Below are positions 22,901-36,900 of a DNA stretch of 64,000 nucleotides, piece after piece. The DNA is from Riptortus pedestris (taxonomy: Eukaryota > Arthropoda > Insecta > Hemiptera > Alydidae), in the NCBI GenBank assembly GCA_019009955.1, contig CM032233.1, positions 16,594,501 to 16,658,500 of the forward strand, given 5' to 3'. The notes below the pieces were generated by a model. That model was not told the origin of the DNA. It worked only from the letters and a program-made list of their open reading frames with translations, and ran no database searches. Positions within the stretch are counted from its first letter, which is position 1, and the number at the start of each line of letters is the position of its first letter. The position numbers were made by a program, and so were the translations under genes.

Positions 22901-25900
22901 TTACTTCATCACTCTCTTTCTATTTGTGCCTACATATTTGTTAATTTATCTAGAAACATGAAAAAAACAAAACAAATACAATAAAATTACCTCTAAGAAA
23001 ATAGGTATTATTTTTTCTAATTGTTTTTTTTTTTTGTATGGTGGGGTACATTTCGAAGATGTGGTTTGTATAGTGGCAATATGAGACTACTCAAATTGCA
23101 CTTGATTTCAAACCTCTTTTATTATAGTATAATACTTTTTATTATACGTCTCATGAAGTTTTTGTTTCCATTTGATTTTTAATTTAATTTTTTTTTTTTC
23201 CAATTTATGCTAATTTATTTTTAAAATATGCCTAATGATTAATTATATATAAAATTTTTAAATGTTGACTAGTTTAAATTTAATATCCTTATTATACCTA
23301 AAATTATTCTAAGTATATTTACAAAATAATTGCTAAAAAATAAATCATTACCAACAGTAAAATAAAATAAAGTAACATATTTATAATTTTTAATATTTAT
23401 GTGCTAACCTAGAACATGGTTGAAGGCAATATCCTGGGTAGTCTGGGCAAAAATAAATGGAGTCCACTCTATTCGACTTTTTCTGAAAGTAAACTCTTCT
23501 CTTTTACTCTTGGCTATACCCTTTTCAGATTTGTGCAAGTGCAGGCAAATGTACTTGATCCACTCTTGAGGGCAATTGTTGTACCTGGGGAAATACTCTC
23601 CAAGATAGATAATTCATAATCAAGAACATCTTCATCATCATAATTTGAAATATGTGAATACCAAGTTTTTTATACCACCTGATCGTTTTGTGGTTTATTT
23701 GGTAACATGACAACATCGGGTCATGGCTATCCATAAGGAAAAGTTTACATAACTGATGAAATTAAAATTCATGTATACTCACTTGCCAAAACAAGGAGCC
23801 CATTAATACATAAATATAGAATGAAATAACAATTTATATTATGGAATAACAATATCTACCCAAATTATTGCTTAGATAAGTAGACAACTGTTTCATAATT
23901 TGACAACATGGCAAAGAACTAATGAATTTCTTTAACTTAATGAACGAGCAACACCCACAGATCAAATTCTCCATAGAATTAGAAAATGAAGGGAAATTAC
24001 CGTTTCTTGATCTTTTAATAATTAAAGAGGGCAATAATAGATTCAGCCACACAGTGTACAGAGAACCAACAGCTACAGGTAGATATCTGAATGTCTCATC
24101 CCACTACCCATCCCAAAAACATGGTATCATCTATACATTAGTAAACAGAGCTATTTCATTGTACAGCAATGAAACACATTTAAAAAATGAAATAATACAG
24201 TTAAAAGAAGAACTCTACTACAACGGCTACAAAAAAAATGGAAGTAACAAGAGTATTAAGAAAAATTAAGAAGAAACTTGATATCACCAAGATTCAACAA
24301 GACATTGAAAATACCATTGAGCAACGTAACACTTCCTTATATAGCGGGGACTTCAGAAAGACTGGCAAGAATACTTCGAAAATATAATTTACGAACAGTA
24401 TTCAAACCACATAAAATATTCAACGAATATTTAAAGAGCCCGAAAGACACCCAATTTTTACAAGATAGTGGAGTATATATGATACCATGTGATTGCGGTA
24501 AAGTTTATGTGGGACAGACAGGTAAGAAGACTGCTACAAGAGTCAACCAACACATGGCTGATCTAAAACATCACAGAACAAAGACATCCGCCATAGCTAG
24601 ACACGCAAGTATTTGTTCTCACCAAATTAAATTTGACGAGACAAAAGTTCTACACAGAGAAGACCACCTCGGTAAAAGATTAGTTCTAGAAGCTCTAGAA
24701 ATAAACAAGAGAACAAATACAATAAACGGCGTGGACGGTGTCATACTCTCTGAAACGTGGAAAGCCATATTAAAATAAAACTCCAAAACATATGATTGAA
24801 TGAAGTATCTATTCAAATTAAAACATTGCCTGACAAAGATGGACACATTTCCAAAAAAAAAAAAATGTGTAAGTGATGTCGGAGCAATCAAACTTATAAT
24901 AATTCATGACAAATATAAAAGAAAAATATAACTTACCTCAAAAGAAGATTTGATACAACCAATAACAATCACTAGCAAAAACGCTATGGTTCCCTTCTCA
25001 CTTGTGCTCAAGAAAGCAAAAAAAAAATACTAATGAACTGCACTGTAAGGAAGCTGGTAGTATACTGAGTACTGATGGAAAATTTGAGGATGATAGCAAC
25101 AGGCTAAGGACGAGGAGAACAGGTAGAGGTTGAGAGAGGAGATGATGCGCCTAGCAAGTCATGTGCCTGGGGGGAAGGAGCACTCAACGTCTTAATATAG
25201 TTTAACCTTTTTAGTCTTCAATTTTTCTTGACAACCACTGTAACTTAGTCTCCAATATTTCCTACTCTGGCTACTTTAATGTTGTTTCACTTTTTTCTTT
25301 TTTTTATGGCACCCGTTTGATGTTACCCATCATGTTTACTTTTTTGGAGCTAATTGTGTTGTTATTATTGAAAGAAGTGACAATCTCTTTATTCCACAAC
25401 TAAATAAGTGATCAAGAAATGCTAGCTAGAAATGCAAGGTTGGTCAGTCGATGGCTGGTGCCTTAGAAATTTCCAGAAGGGTTATGCTCCTTGTCTGGGG
25501 CCACTCCTTCCCTGGCCTCTTCAAAGATACCTCCACAATATGAGTGTATCTTTAAGTCCAGATTTTCTCCACCTTTGACAAGATCTTTCGTTTTATTAGA
25601 TAGATATCTATAATATATAAACTATAGCATAACATACTTTCTTTAATGTTAGTGAGTTATCTAATACATCTACTGAGTTATGTTATTAAAATATCTTTCA
25701 TCTTTCTGGAATTCATATCTTAATTTAACTAATTGTCATTACTAAAACTATTTGTGCTAGGAATTTACTATAAATTTACCACAGACTACAATATTTAGAC
25801 ATTGTAATGATGGTGTGTAAAGATTAATCTAAATGCCTAACTATCAAAATTAGTGAAGAAAAACAATCATGGATGCAACAATTAACTTGCCTTTAAATTA

Positions 25901-28900
25901 TATTATGTAGGATAATATTAATTAATTTCAGTATTAGTATATTTTGTTGTTATACAAATTTCATAGTTATACATAATTAGCAGAATACTTTATATTCCTT
26001 ACAGTTTGTAAATGGACCATTTCTTCAAGTTCTTGGATATAGCCGTGATGAAATGACTGGAAAGAGCCTTTCTTCATTTCAAGATGTGAGTCCCTTTTTG
26101 AGGCAACTTGAAAGGGGCTTTGAGTGGGTTGGAAAGTTGCGCTGGCGAGCAAAGTCTGGAGACATAATTACACTCCAATGCCATGCTATTCCTTTCACAC
26201 CAAATCCTGGGTATTATGCAATTATTTTATCAATAATATAAACATACCTCATTCAACAATTATATTTAGTTAATCTATATACCTTAATCAATTTCCTATT
26301 TATTTTAAATATACATCATCTTTAAAAGTTGCCTTCATAGTATCAACCTTATGTAAAATAATTAATTCATTGAGTACTGTACGTTTTATACAGCTCTTTT
26401 AGTTCACTGTAAAAGCTATTAATAAACAAAGAGTTATCAAACATAAAGGAGTTTACTTTCAAGGACAAAAAAAATAGAATAATATAACGAAAAATCTGTG
26501 GAACTCGTTTTGCAACCCCGAGTTTCTGTCACAATAAACCCTAAAGTTTACCTTCCATCCAGCTTTGTTCCGTGTCTTGTTTGTTATAGAGTATGTGTTG
26601 TATTTTGTGGTGGTATTATGTTTTTTACTGAATTCATGTTCAATGTTAAATAGTGATGCTTTAAATTTGGGTTCAAGGTTGTCAAAATATCAAATCTTAA
26701 TTTTTATAAATAAATGTACAAATCCAGTCAAATTTTTAAATTCATAGGAAATCTATATGTATGAAAATAATTAAGAATTTTTTTCTTAACATTTTGGTTT
26801 TATTTGGTGCATAAATAAAAGAGCTATGGAAGAATACAATTTTTATTTTTATTTTAAATGTTACAGTATCCTATAGGATACATTATCAGAAATTTAGGCC
26901 TATTATATAGTATGGTTGGGCTAGTAATAACCTCTAAGGAATTATATTATAAACATCAGAAAAAAAAGATTTCATTTAAAAAATGTTTTATTAACAAAAT
27001 ATATAAAAAAAGGGTTAAAAATAAAATGCAAAAATGTAACAAAATTGTGCTTTTATAAATGGTGAAATTCATAATAGCTATTGCCATGGGGTTTGCAACA
27101 TAATCTCATTTCATATTTTGTGTAAATAAATGTTGTTTGCCCTAAGGTACAATGACATCGAGCTTTGGTTGTGAATGGTCAACAATATCAAGCCATAAGC
27201 TCTCAGGTACCACAGACAAAGTTGCTAACTTCTTTAGATGGGGACTACCATGGGCACCTCCTCCTACTGGGCCTCCCTCTCTTATTAGCCGTTTCAAATA
27301 ATTTCAACTGTTGGCTCAATAAAATTAGAAAATCTTATAGGGGTATGGCCTTTATTTCCCTATCAATGCTAGTCCTGTCTTCCTCATTGTCTTGTTTCAG
27401 TTTTGCCTTATTTATGACCATATCTAGGCACATATACCATTTCATACTCTTTTTTTTTTTGTATCTATAGAAGAAAACTAGTTAGCCTGATAATTCAATA
27501 CCTCCCATAAATTCATTCTACTTTGAAATGATTGCCGGTCTTTGGACATCCACATGTTGGCCTCGCTCCTTTATCTCTTTATCATTGTCCATGGCTCCAA
27601 AGCACAAAAGGTGCTACCTAGCAATATGAATAGGCAGATAGGCTTATTTTCTAGATATATTGCAACTATCTGCTGGTAATTGTATTCATTGAGTACTTCA
27701 CAGCTCCCCCTGCCTTGTGTTTTGTGCTCTTTCTCGTCAGGAGGTCTGTTTGACTCTTTGCATTCAGCAGTTTAATTGGAATAAAATTGCTGTTATATGC
27801 AATAAAATATAAGACGGTGAATTAGTTAGGAATTTGACAGGAACACAAATAAACGATTGAAAACAGCTCAACTGGGCTGTTATAAGTGAAAATTTGTTTG
27901 CAGTTGGATAAATATTATGTATAACTAGCATACAACGTATAAATATTGTGGGATCAGAAAAAAATTATTGTGCCAAGGCTCAATATTCCATATGAATATG
28001 TAAATAAGACATAAGATGAGTGTTAGAATAGTAGTTATAAAAAAATACAAATTTTAGCTGAGGTTCAGCAAGTGATAGGCACAGTGCTACTAGAACCTGA
28101 GCAAAAACTCTGAATTCCAACTCTTTTTTGCTGAGATGGATTTAGTTAAATGTGGAGGCATCCCTATACATGATAAAATCATACGACTAACTCCGAAATG
28201 AACCAATATTTTAAGTTTTTTGTTATTTTTGAACATGGTTTATCCTCTATATACACATGGCAGGATTCTGCTTGTATAGCACCATCATTTCTTCAGTGCT
28301 GAACTTTTGCTCCTTGGGAAGGGCAATACAATTTCTTCTTTGTGTGTGTCGTAATAAAGGATGAACTTTTGTCATCTGACTTTGGAACAGTTGTTAAAGT
28401 CGAGATGCTTGAGAATCTACAGGTATTTTTTTACTGACACTATATTAGCGGCAATGTCATATCTAAGATGGCAGGTCCAAAGGTCCTCTAAAGAAGGAGA
28501 TTTTGGTATGCCTGTAAATACTTCTATAGCCAAGAAGTCCAAAATATCATGGTTATCTAAAGAAAAGGATTTTTCAATATTATTTTGTTTGACATAGATT
28601 TGTGTGAAAAGCAATATTTTCTATCTGGCTCCAAGAAAATATTTTCCTAAAATAATTTAAAGTCTCCCAGTTTGAAGCTGCTATAGAACAGTATATATCT
28701 AATCTATGGTTATGTCTGCAATGTATTGAGAGTTTCAGACCATTCTAAAGTTATCTGCTTAAATTCTTCCTCATATTTTTCTTGAATATAATCAAATAAG
28801 TTTGAATTTCTTCCTCTTATTTCTTTTAATCATTCACCTCATCTTCAACATGGATAGGATATGTCCCAAGGTAGTAGCTACTGTTTTGTTATCAATTCTA

Positions 28901-30882
28901 GATTTGTGGTATACCTTAATTAAATGTAATAGAAATGAATTAGGAATTAAAATTTACTTTGTATCCTACAAGAACAATTTCAGTTTGGAAAGCAGTCATG
29001 TGCCCGACTAACAGGCAATGTATTGGGTTGTTTGGAAAGTTTCCACTGATTTTCAGGGAAAATTAAGGAAAATACAAAAAATTCCATTGACCAAGTTCAA
29101 TCTACAGTATAATTACCATTTTGTTTCATAATTCAATGTAATAAAACGTTCTAGAGTTATTGCTGAAAACTGGCCCAGGTGCTTATTGAAATCCTCTAGA
29201 GAATTAAAATTCTTTACATTATGGAAATTTTGTAGAGACCAAAACAAATAATACTTCCAGCCTCTCTCCAATTTCCTGAGAGAGAATCTAGTGGTTTTCA
29301 GAAATAAGCACCTTGAATTGGTCATTGATGTCAGCAACTGGCCTCCCTGAGCATATGCGATCTTCAACTTCCAGTTGTAGAGCCCATATTGTAATGTTAG
29401 AAAATGTTTCAAATCGAGTATCCTGGAGAATACATTGCCGGTTAATACAATTGTGTGCCCCTAAAAGTAATAATCCTTTGCATAAGTGAACATTTGTTTG
29501 TTTTTTATTCTACTCAGTTTTTCTTTTGGTTTATAAACATTTTTTGGTGTGGTATGTGACTATCTCAGGATGATTATTCATTGCATACTAGCTTGATCTC
29601 TGACAAGAATACTTATCTTAAAAATCAGATAATGTCAAGTTCTTACTTTCAACATTAATTACATTGATATTGAATGAACCTTTTATCACCTTCCCATAAA
29701 GATTAGTTAGTGGCCTTCTTTGTTAGTCGTTTCTTTGTCTTTTTTTTTTAACAATCATTGATCATATTTTGGTTTTAAATGGTGCTCTTTTATATACTAT
29801 TATAAATTAGGCTCTTTTTCTTTATCTGTTTCATTGATATTTCCTTTATTTTCTTTGAACAGTTTGCCAAACCACTACCTTTATTTGCAAGATAATCCAT
29901 TGGAAAATCACATTTATCCAAGAGGAAGTTTACCTTCAATTAGAAAAGGTTCTTATGACCTAAAGTCTATTATAAGTGAAGGTAAGCCACTTCATTACAC
30001 ATAACATACAAATAAATTTGACTAAATTCGATAAATTTGAGAAAGTCAAAACTCAGTATATTTTAGGTATTAAGTTGTTGTTTAATGTTTTATGTTTGAA
30101 CAACTATATATTTGTTTCATTAAAAAAAAATGTACTTATGTCTCTGAACATGAGTGCTCTGTTTGTGAATTTTAAACAAAAAATTAATTCACTTTAAAAC
30201 ACAAAGAAAATTAGTTCAATGATCAACCACTCAGAAATGAATAATAAATTCCATAACTTATAAATTTAAATAAGATAATGCAAAATAACATCATTTTGAT
30301 TTTTCTTGACTGAGTGAATAAAAATGGCATGGCAAATCTTTTGAGTCATGTTAAGTCAACATGTTCCACTTGCATGAACTGTATTACTCTAGCATATTAT
30401 TATCTTACAGGTAATGCTGTTGTTCATTTTATTGGTATGCTTAATACATTTTAAATAATATTTTTTATATATGTATATTTAACTGTTTTTATACTAATGT
30501 CCCCTCAACCAGTTTGGATTTTTGAATGGAAATTTTATTCTTTTTTTCTGCACAATGCCAGGTAATGCCAGCAAACGAGAATTAAAAGAGTTTCAATACT
30601 TTTTTATTTTTTATTGAAAGGGTCTTTTTTGATATGGTCTCTGGATTTAGCTTGAAGTAAAAATGTATTTACCCACTCTTCATTGATGCTCAATTTCAAT
30701 TCTTATGCACTTCAAAAAGCAAATAAAAGAGCAACCCAGTTCTTAGCATAGTTTATCAGGGCCGGGTATTACAATAATTAATTTTACATTTCAAAGTGTG
30801 CATACATTAAATTGATATGTCTTTAGCGACACATGGCATTCTTTGTACTTTCTGTGATAGAAAGACAACACATGAAAACATA

Positions 30883-30941
<59 letters not shown>

Positions 30942-33900
30942 CGTGTGTGTCTGTGTCTGTGTATATATATGCATATATATGTAAAGTTATTTCACTAAAA
31001 AGTAATATAGTATATCTCCATTCTTATGCAGCAGCAGGTTGAAAATGTAGATATTTCTATGTTAAACAAAAAAGTTCATAAAATAAAATTCATTGATGCA
31101 AACAATTAAAAAGAATATATCCATTCTAAAAAACAGAAATATTAAATTTAATAAATATTTAAAGTTAGATCTGATAGCGGTTAGTTTCTACTAATTTGTG
31201 ATTTGATGTTTTTCTACTAATTCCTCTGGTATCGATTATTCTTTTTATTTGTTACCAATAAAAATGGCTGTTTGATATCAGCTGACAGTGTTGGCAGTCT
31301 TCATTTTAAATTAGTATTGACTTCACCCCTAATTTGTAGTGCCATGAGAAACATGACCATCAATAAAGAATTAGGTTTACCTACAATGACCTAATGCTTT
31401 AGATTTCTGCCAGGTGACATTGTCTGACAGTTCTAATATACTCTGGCTTATTGAAACGTTTTGTTGCCTGTTGAAAAGGGTAAAAAACTGACAAATCTTT
31501 GCATAGTTTCTCATTTGGCTTATGAAGCAAATATTTGACTCTTATAAACACTTTATTTCCTTAAAAGCAGTTAATTTTACTCTTTATGCACATTTTTGTT
31601 GCACTTTCCTCAATATACCAACTTTTAATGGACTTCCTGCCTTGCTGAGGCTGGATTTTGAAAAATTAGAATGATTGCTTGGACTGTTGCAGCAAAGGGC
31701 TTGTCCTATGCTGCAGCCTTAATTTCTGCGTCTGAAATCATCTTCATGCGCTCTAAAGTGGCCATCTTGCCAGGTAAATGTGCAACATTTAACTTAAATC
31801 ACAGATTAGAAATTATTTTTGGCACAAGAATTGTTTGACATGGTCCACGGTTTTAACATGTTGCACCAACAATTTTCATTTTTTTTTTTTAGATTTGTGT
31901 TTTAGGTAACTTTTTTTTTACTGATTAGTAACTAATATTCACATTAATATATTTTGATTACTACTTAAAAAGTTTGCATTTCATTGATGGATCATTTTTA
32001 AAAATTTATAATAATAATGTTTAAACATTTTAAGGCTCAGCAAGAAGGCAAAGTTTGGCAAAATTATATAATTTACCTTTGGAAGCTCCAATTACGAAGG
32101 TTCTGTCTCTTCTTTGTGCTGCACAAGAAAATGCTTCTCAGCCAGTTATCCAGATGTTGGAACAGGTATAGCATTTTTATAATAATATAAAAAAAATTAT
32201 TAGATTTTCAAGCATTATTGAGATGTTGTGAATAATTTTAATATTCTACTTTATTAGGTAAAAATAAGCAAAATAGGTTTTAATTGGCAGTTAAAATGCT
32301 ACTTTATATACTTGTGTTGGTGGAAACCATTATTATGGGCTGGTTTTTAAAGACATCATACAAGTTTTTTTGATGTCGAGATACGATCTTCAAGCCAATC
32401 GTAAGGTTTACTGAGAAATAAGTCAGTCACTCGTAGTAGTTTATATCTTTCTTTTGACCCACATTCGATTTTTTAAATAGTGGTTTTGCAATTTTTTTCA
32501 TTTTTTTTTTGTCAGAATAGGGTTGTTTACATGCCAGTTCATGTAAATTGGTTTGTTACTGAAGCAATACAAGATTAAAATAAACAAAAAACTTCCCTTT
32601 ACTAAAAAGGTTTATGTTGAACAAATACATATAAAAACTACTAACAGTGATCATCTTAGCCGGCTTGAAAATGGTGTCCATATTTTTGAAATACCTGTCA
32701 GTTGTGTCCTAAGAGCAGCTATTAATTTTATTATCACCAGTAAAATAACAATAATTTATTTTATTCTTTGCATTTGCAACTTTTGAATGGGTATACTCAT
32801 GAATAGAAAATTCCATTGGAATCTGTATTATCACTTCCTTTTTATTTATTTACTTTAGGTAATGGATATTCTGCGTACTACAGAGTTATATACATCTCAC
32901 CTTAAAGCAGATAACTTAAGAGCTGAAGATCCATTGACTACCAACTTGATTGCAGCACTAGTTTCGGTATGTCATAACACGTTTTCCATTTTTTTCTTAT
33001 TATTCGGTTTTAAGTTATGTTTCATGTTTATTCCCCCCCCCCCTTAGCCCTATTAATTAAGCTTATTTTAAATAACTTGATCAATTAAGGTACAATACTG
33101 TACAACGACTTTCAATGAGTACATTCTAATGATATAATTGTCGTTACATACACAACTTCCTTCAAATTTTAAATAAAATTGGAATAATATAGACATACGA
33201 AACTCCTGTGTCCTCTTGAGCTGTTCCTCAAATTTTTATGTTGTTGATTTAGCACCAGGGAACAGATAGATGTCCAAAAAAGTATCTAGTAATTTGTAAA
33301 TTTTAAGATAGTTTAGACTGTCTCTATTGAAACTCTAGCCTGGGTTGTCTTGGTTTCAAGACAATAATTATCAATATATTAGAATCTCTCTATGACATTG
33401 GTTCTCTGGCCTTCCGTTAGCCCTTGGGCTAGTTGGGAGTGACTGTGAATTATTAAATGAGTAAAGGTTGATTATCTACTTTAACATCCTAATATCCCAT
33501 TGAATCTAAAAACTGATAGGATCCAAACACTTTTTCATTCCCAAAAACGTAATTTACCCGAAATTGTGATTATTTTTTTCTGTTACTTGAGTTTATTGAC
33601 CATAATTTTTATTTTGAATGTTTAAGTTCCGTTATTAATTATTTTATATTGATATGTATTAAATAATTTTTCTTTAATGGTTTCATATGTATGTGTATTT
33701 TTTAATAGCAAGGACCACCTTCAGCAATCATGCCTAGAAGAAGCTCCAATGAATCAGCTGTTGCTAAGAAAAAACATGGGTCTAAGAAAAGCTCTAATTT
33801 ATTATTACCAATGTGTAGAGAACTCAAAGAAGCGTTAGAGAAATTTAATGCATGGGATTTTGATGTGCTTCTTGTAGAAAAACTTACTGCAGGCAAGTGA

Positions 33901-36900
33901 GTATTATTTTAAGTTGCTTTAATAATAGTCAACTTAAAATAAGAAGTCTCATAAAATATATAAGTTAGTTTTGACTAATCAATCAACTAAAAATAAAGAA
34001 GAGAGAGACCTTGGAGCATCATGCTGTGGTTTGAAAGAGTAAAGACTTTTCTTCTATGTTCAACACTGGTAAAGAGATACAGTTATTTTACAGCTTCATG
34101 CCTGAAACCAAACAACAGTCAGGCAAGTTGAATGGGAGGACTTATGAGGTTTAAGGATTTAAAAACATCATGGGGTTATTGCTGTCTTGATTTTATGTCA
34201 TATGTCCACAGTTTTATGTGTGCCCTGCACAGAGGGGGTACAATATAATTTAGATAATCTATAAATTATGTAATTATATATTGTAATTAGTACAATTCTC
34301 AGAGTTCATAAATAAAAAAGAAAGGGAAATTTTCCAATTTCAAATCAGCATTGTCTGAGCCAAAAGCATGCAAGAGCTAGTACTTCACAGTGGCGCTGGT
34401 GTCGAGTACGCTTCTCATAAACCATGTAATGGAATATTTAAAAAATCAGAAGAAACCTTTTTAAAAAATATTAAATCTAATCAAAAAGCTGACAAGGACT
34501 TAATGAGATTATCTGAAACCAATCATTAGAGTTATGGAATTATCATTGGATTAATACATAAAAAAATTAACAATAACTTTTATATCTATCTAATAAAATA
34601 TGATATGATAAATTTAATTCAATTAATCCATAAGGAATATTGCCACCATGGTGTATTTAAACCATTATTATTAATTAAAGAAAGATTTTCCCAACAAATC
34701 TTAGAAAGCTTATTTCAAAATTTAACCGTACTTGCTATAATTATCAGATTAATAAATTTCATAATACTTCTGAAGGACCATATAATCCGATTTTACAAAT
34801 TCAAAATTAGATATTATATCTTTAGATTATTTAGGTCCATTTGTTAAGTAAAAATATTTTAAATACTTACTGGTTATCATTGACAATTTCACCAAAATTG
34901 TTAAATTATATCCTTCAGGAAGCACCAACTCAGCTAATGCCATCAAATCTGTAACTGCATTTATAAATGAGTCAGGATTGCCTAAAAAATGGCTATCTGA
35001 TAATGGCATGGGTTTTACTTCAAATAAATTGTTAACATTTTTAGAAAACAAGAAAATCAAAAGATTTCTTTCCTCTATTAGGCATCCCAACGAAATATTT
35101 CAGAGCTTGTAAATAGAGATACCTCTGACAACTATAAATAAGGACCATAACAAATGGGAATCAAAAATAGAATTCATCGAAAATACCATTAATAGTCTTC
35201 ACCATACTTCAACGAGTATAACACCCGTATAAGTTATATTTAAATGAAAAATGTTTGCTGACCTATGAATATGATGGGGAGATTTATCTGAGCCAGTTTC
35301 GATATATATGGAATATATATCTACAATGGTCGATTCCAGGAACATAGAGGTCTTCAGTACACTTTTTCTTAGACTTGGTTTTGCACACAAAATACCAACG
35401 TGTAAGCTCTTCAAATTTGTGATTGTAATCTAGATTAAAATTACCAACCTGTTTTGCCTTAAAATTCAATTATTTATTGACGTCCACTTTTTGCAACTAA
35501 GGCTAATTGGGCCGGGTTATCTACAGGTTACCACCCTTTTCTAGCCAGGGTGGCACTCAGGATTTTATTTAAGTAATTCCGTCACTAAATAAATTCCTTT
35601 GCCCAGACGGGAATCGAACTACAGTGTCTATAAATAATTAAGAGTATTTTGAATATTAATTATAGATAATTGTTTCCATAATGTTAGATTTTGGTCTATA
35701 ATGCTGGATTTGGTTTTTGGAATGAAAAATGTATATAAATTAATAAATAATTCATTTTAATAGTGGAAACAATTGTACATCAGTTTCATTTATTAATTCC
35801 TTTCCAGCTGCATTGGGATTCCAATATTGATATTTAATATAATTATTGTTGTATATGGTATTCATATCTTTATAATATATCCAAGTGGAGCCCAAAATCT
35901 ATTTAATATTTTAATAATTGGCTATCTGCATTTGGGACAAAATAATTATCTTAAAATCAATTTTTAACCCATTCTAGGGCATAGCCTTCCTCAAATATTC
36001 TCTATTAACATACAATCTCACTTACCACTCTTAATGTCTTAGTTCTTTATTTAAAAAAAATAAAATTTAATTAAATATATCTGGGATTTTAATTCCAGAA
36101 TTACAAATATTTTAAAAATTATTTGAGATGGAAGCTATAATCACTATCCTAATTAGTCTTTAAGTTGTGTTTCAGTTAACTGTATTTTATTATTGGAAAA
36201 AGTAGCATTTAGTATTTACAAAAAATCAGTGACTAATGAACTCCCTACTTACTAATGTTTTTTTTCTAGGCCTTTGTTGTATATTGGGATGAAAATCTTT
36301 AATGCTTTTAATGTTCATAAGACCCTCGGAGTGGATGACAAAACAACTTATGGTTGGCTTTCAACAATAGAAAAAAATTATAAGCCAGCTAATACCTACC
36401 ATAATTCAAGTCATGCAGCTGATGTGTTGCAAGTCACTGGGTGCTTTTTAAGTAAATTAAAGACAAAAAATTTATTGGATCCCCTAGATGAAGCTTGTTG
36501 TCTGATTGCTGCTGCTGCTCATGACGTTGGACATCCTGGAAAATCGAGGTAAGTTTTGTAAATTGTTTAAACAATTTGAATAAATGTTATCAAACTGAGT
36601 GGCTCAACCCACTCACTTAGTTGTTAGACCATCCTTCCAACATTTTTTTCCTTAAATAGCTTTTTTAATCATTTAGTTAACCCAATTTTTCAAGTATCAC
36701 CACCCAAATAGTTGACCACTGTAGTACCTCATTTGTTTAAATCTTGCAATTTTCTAAAGGTCTTTAATCTTCTTGATCATATAGTATATTTTGTGCCCAT
36801 GTCATCCAGACCTTTTGATATTGACAACCATATTATACTATCAGTTACAGGAGTTCATTGAGAATTTAAGTATTCACAAAAAACAGTTATAAATTGAATA

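Larger units (their letters stand above)
23860..24870 (+). mobile_element. Penelope-like element, 5'-truncated
   Basis: Encodes the end of the Penelope reverse transcriptase ([13 protein letters not shown] at about 23985) and a complete-looking GIY-YIG nuclease: [20 protein letters not shown] (24472-24531), a following Arg (TATRVNQH), conserved H and Glu in LVLEALEI. A frameshift at about 24270 splits the two parts. GIY-YIG fused behind the RT is diagnostic for Penelope-like elements. The region ends with TGACAAAGATGGACACATTTCC-type tail sequence and an A-run (about 24855). Confidence 0.92.

Noticed and set aside
30833..31042. Frame encoding a long Val-Cys repeat
   Set aside because: It is the translation of a (TG)n microsatellite.
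31290..31800. Possible transposon fragment on the minus strand ([16 protein letters not shown])
   Set aside because: Too short and with no match to a known transposase motif order.
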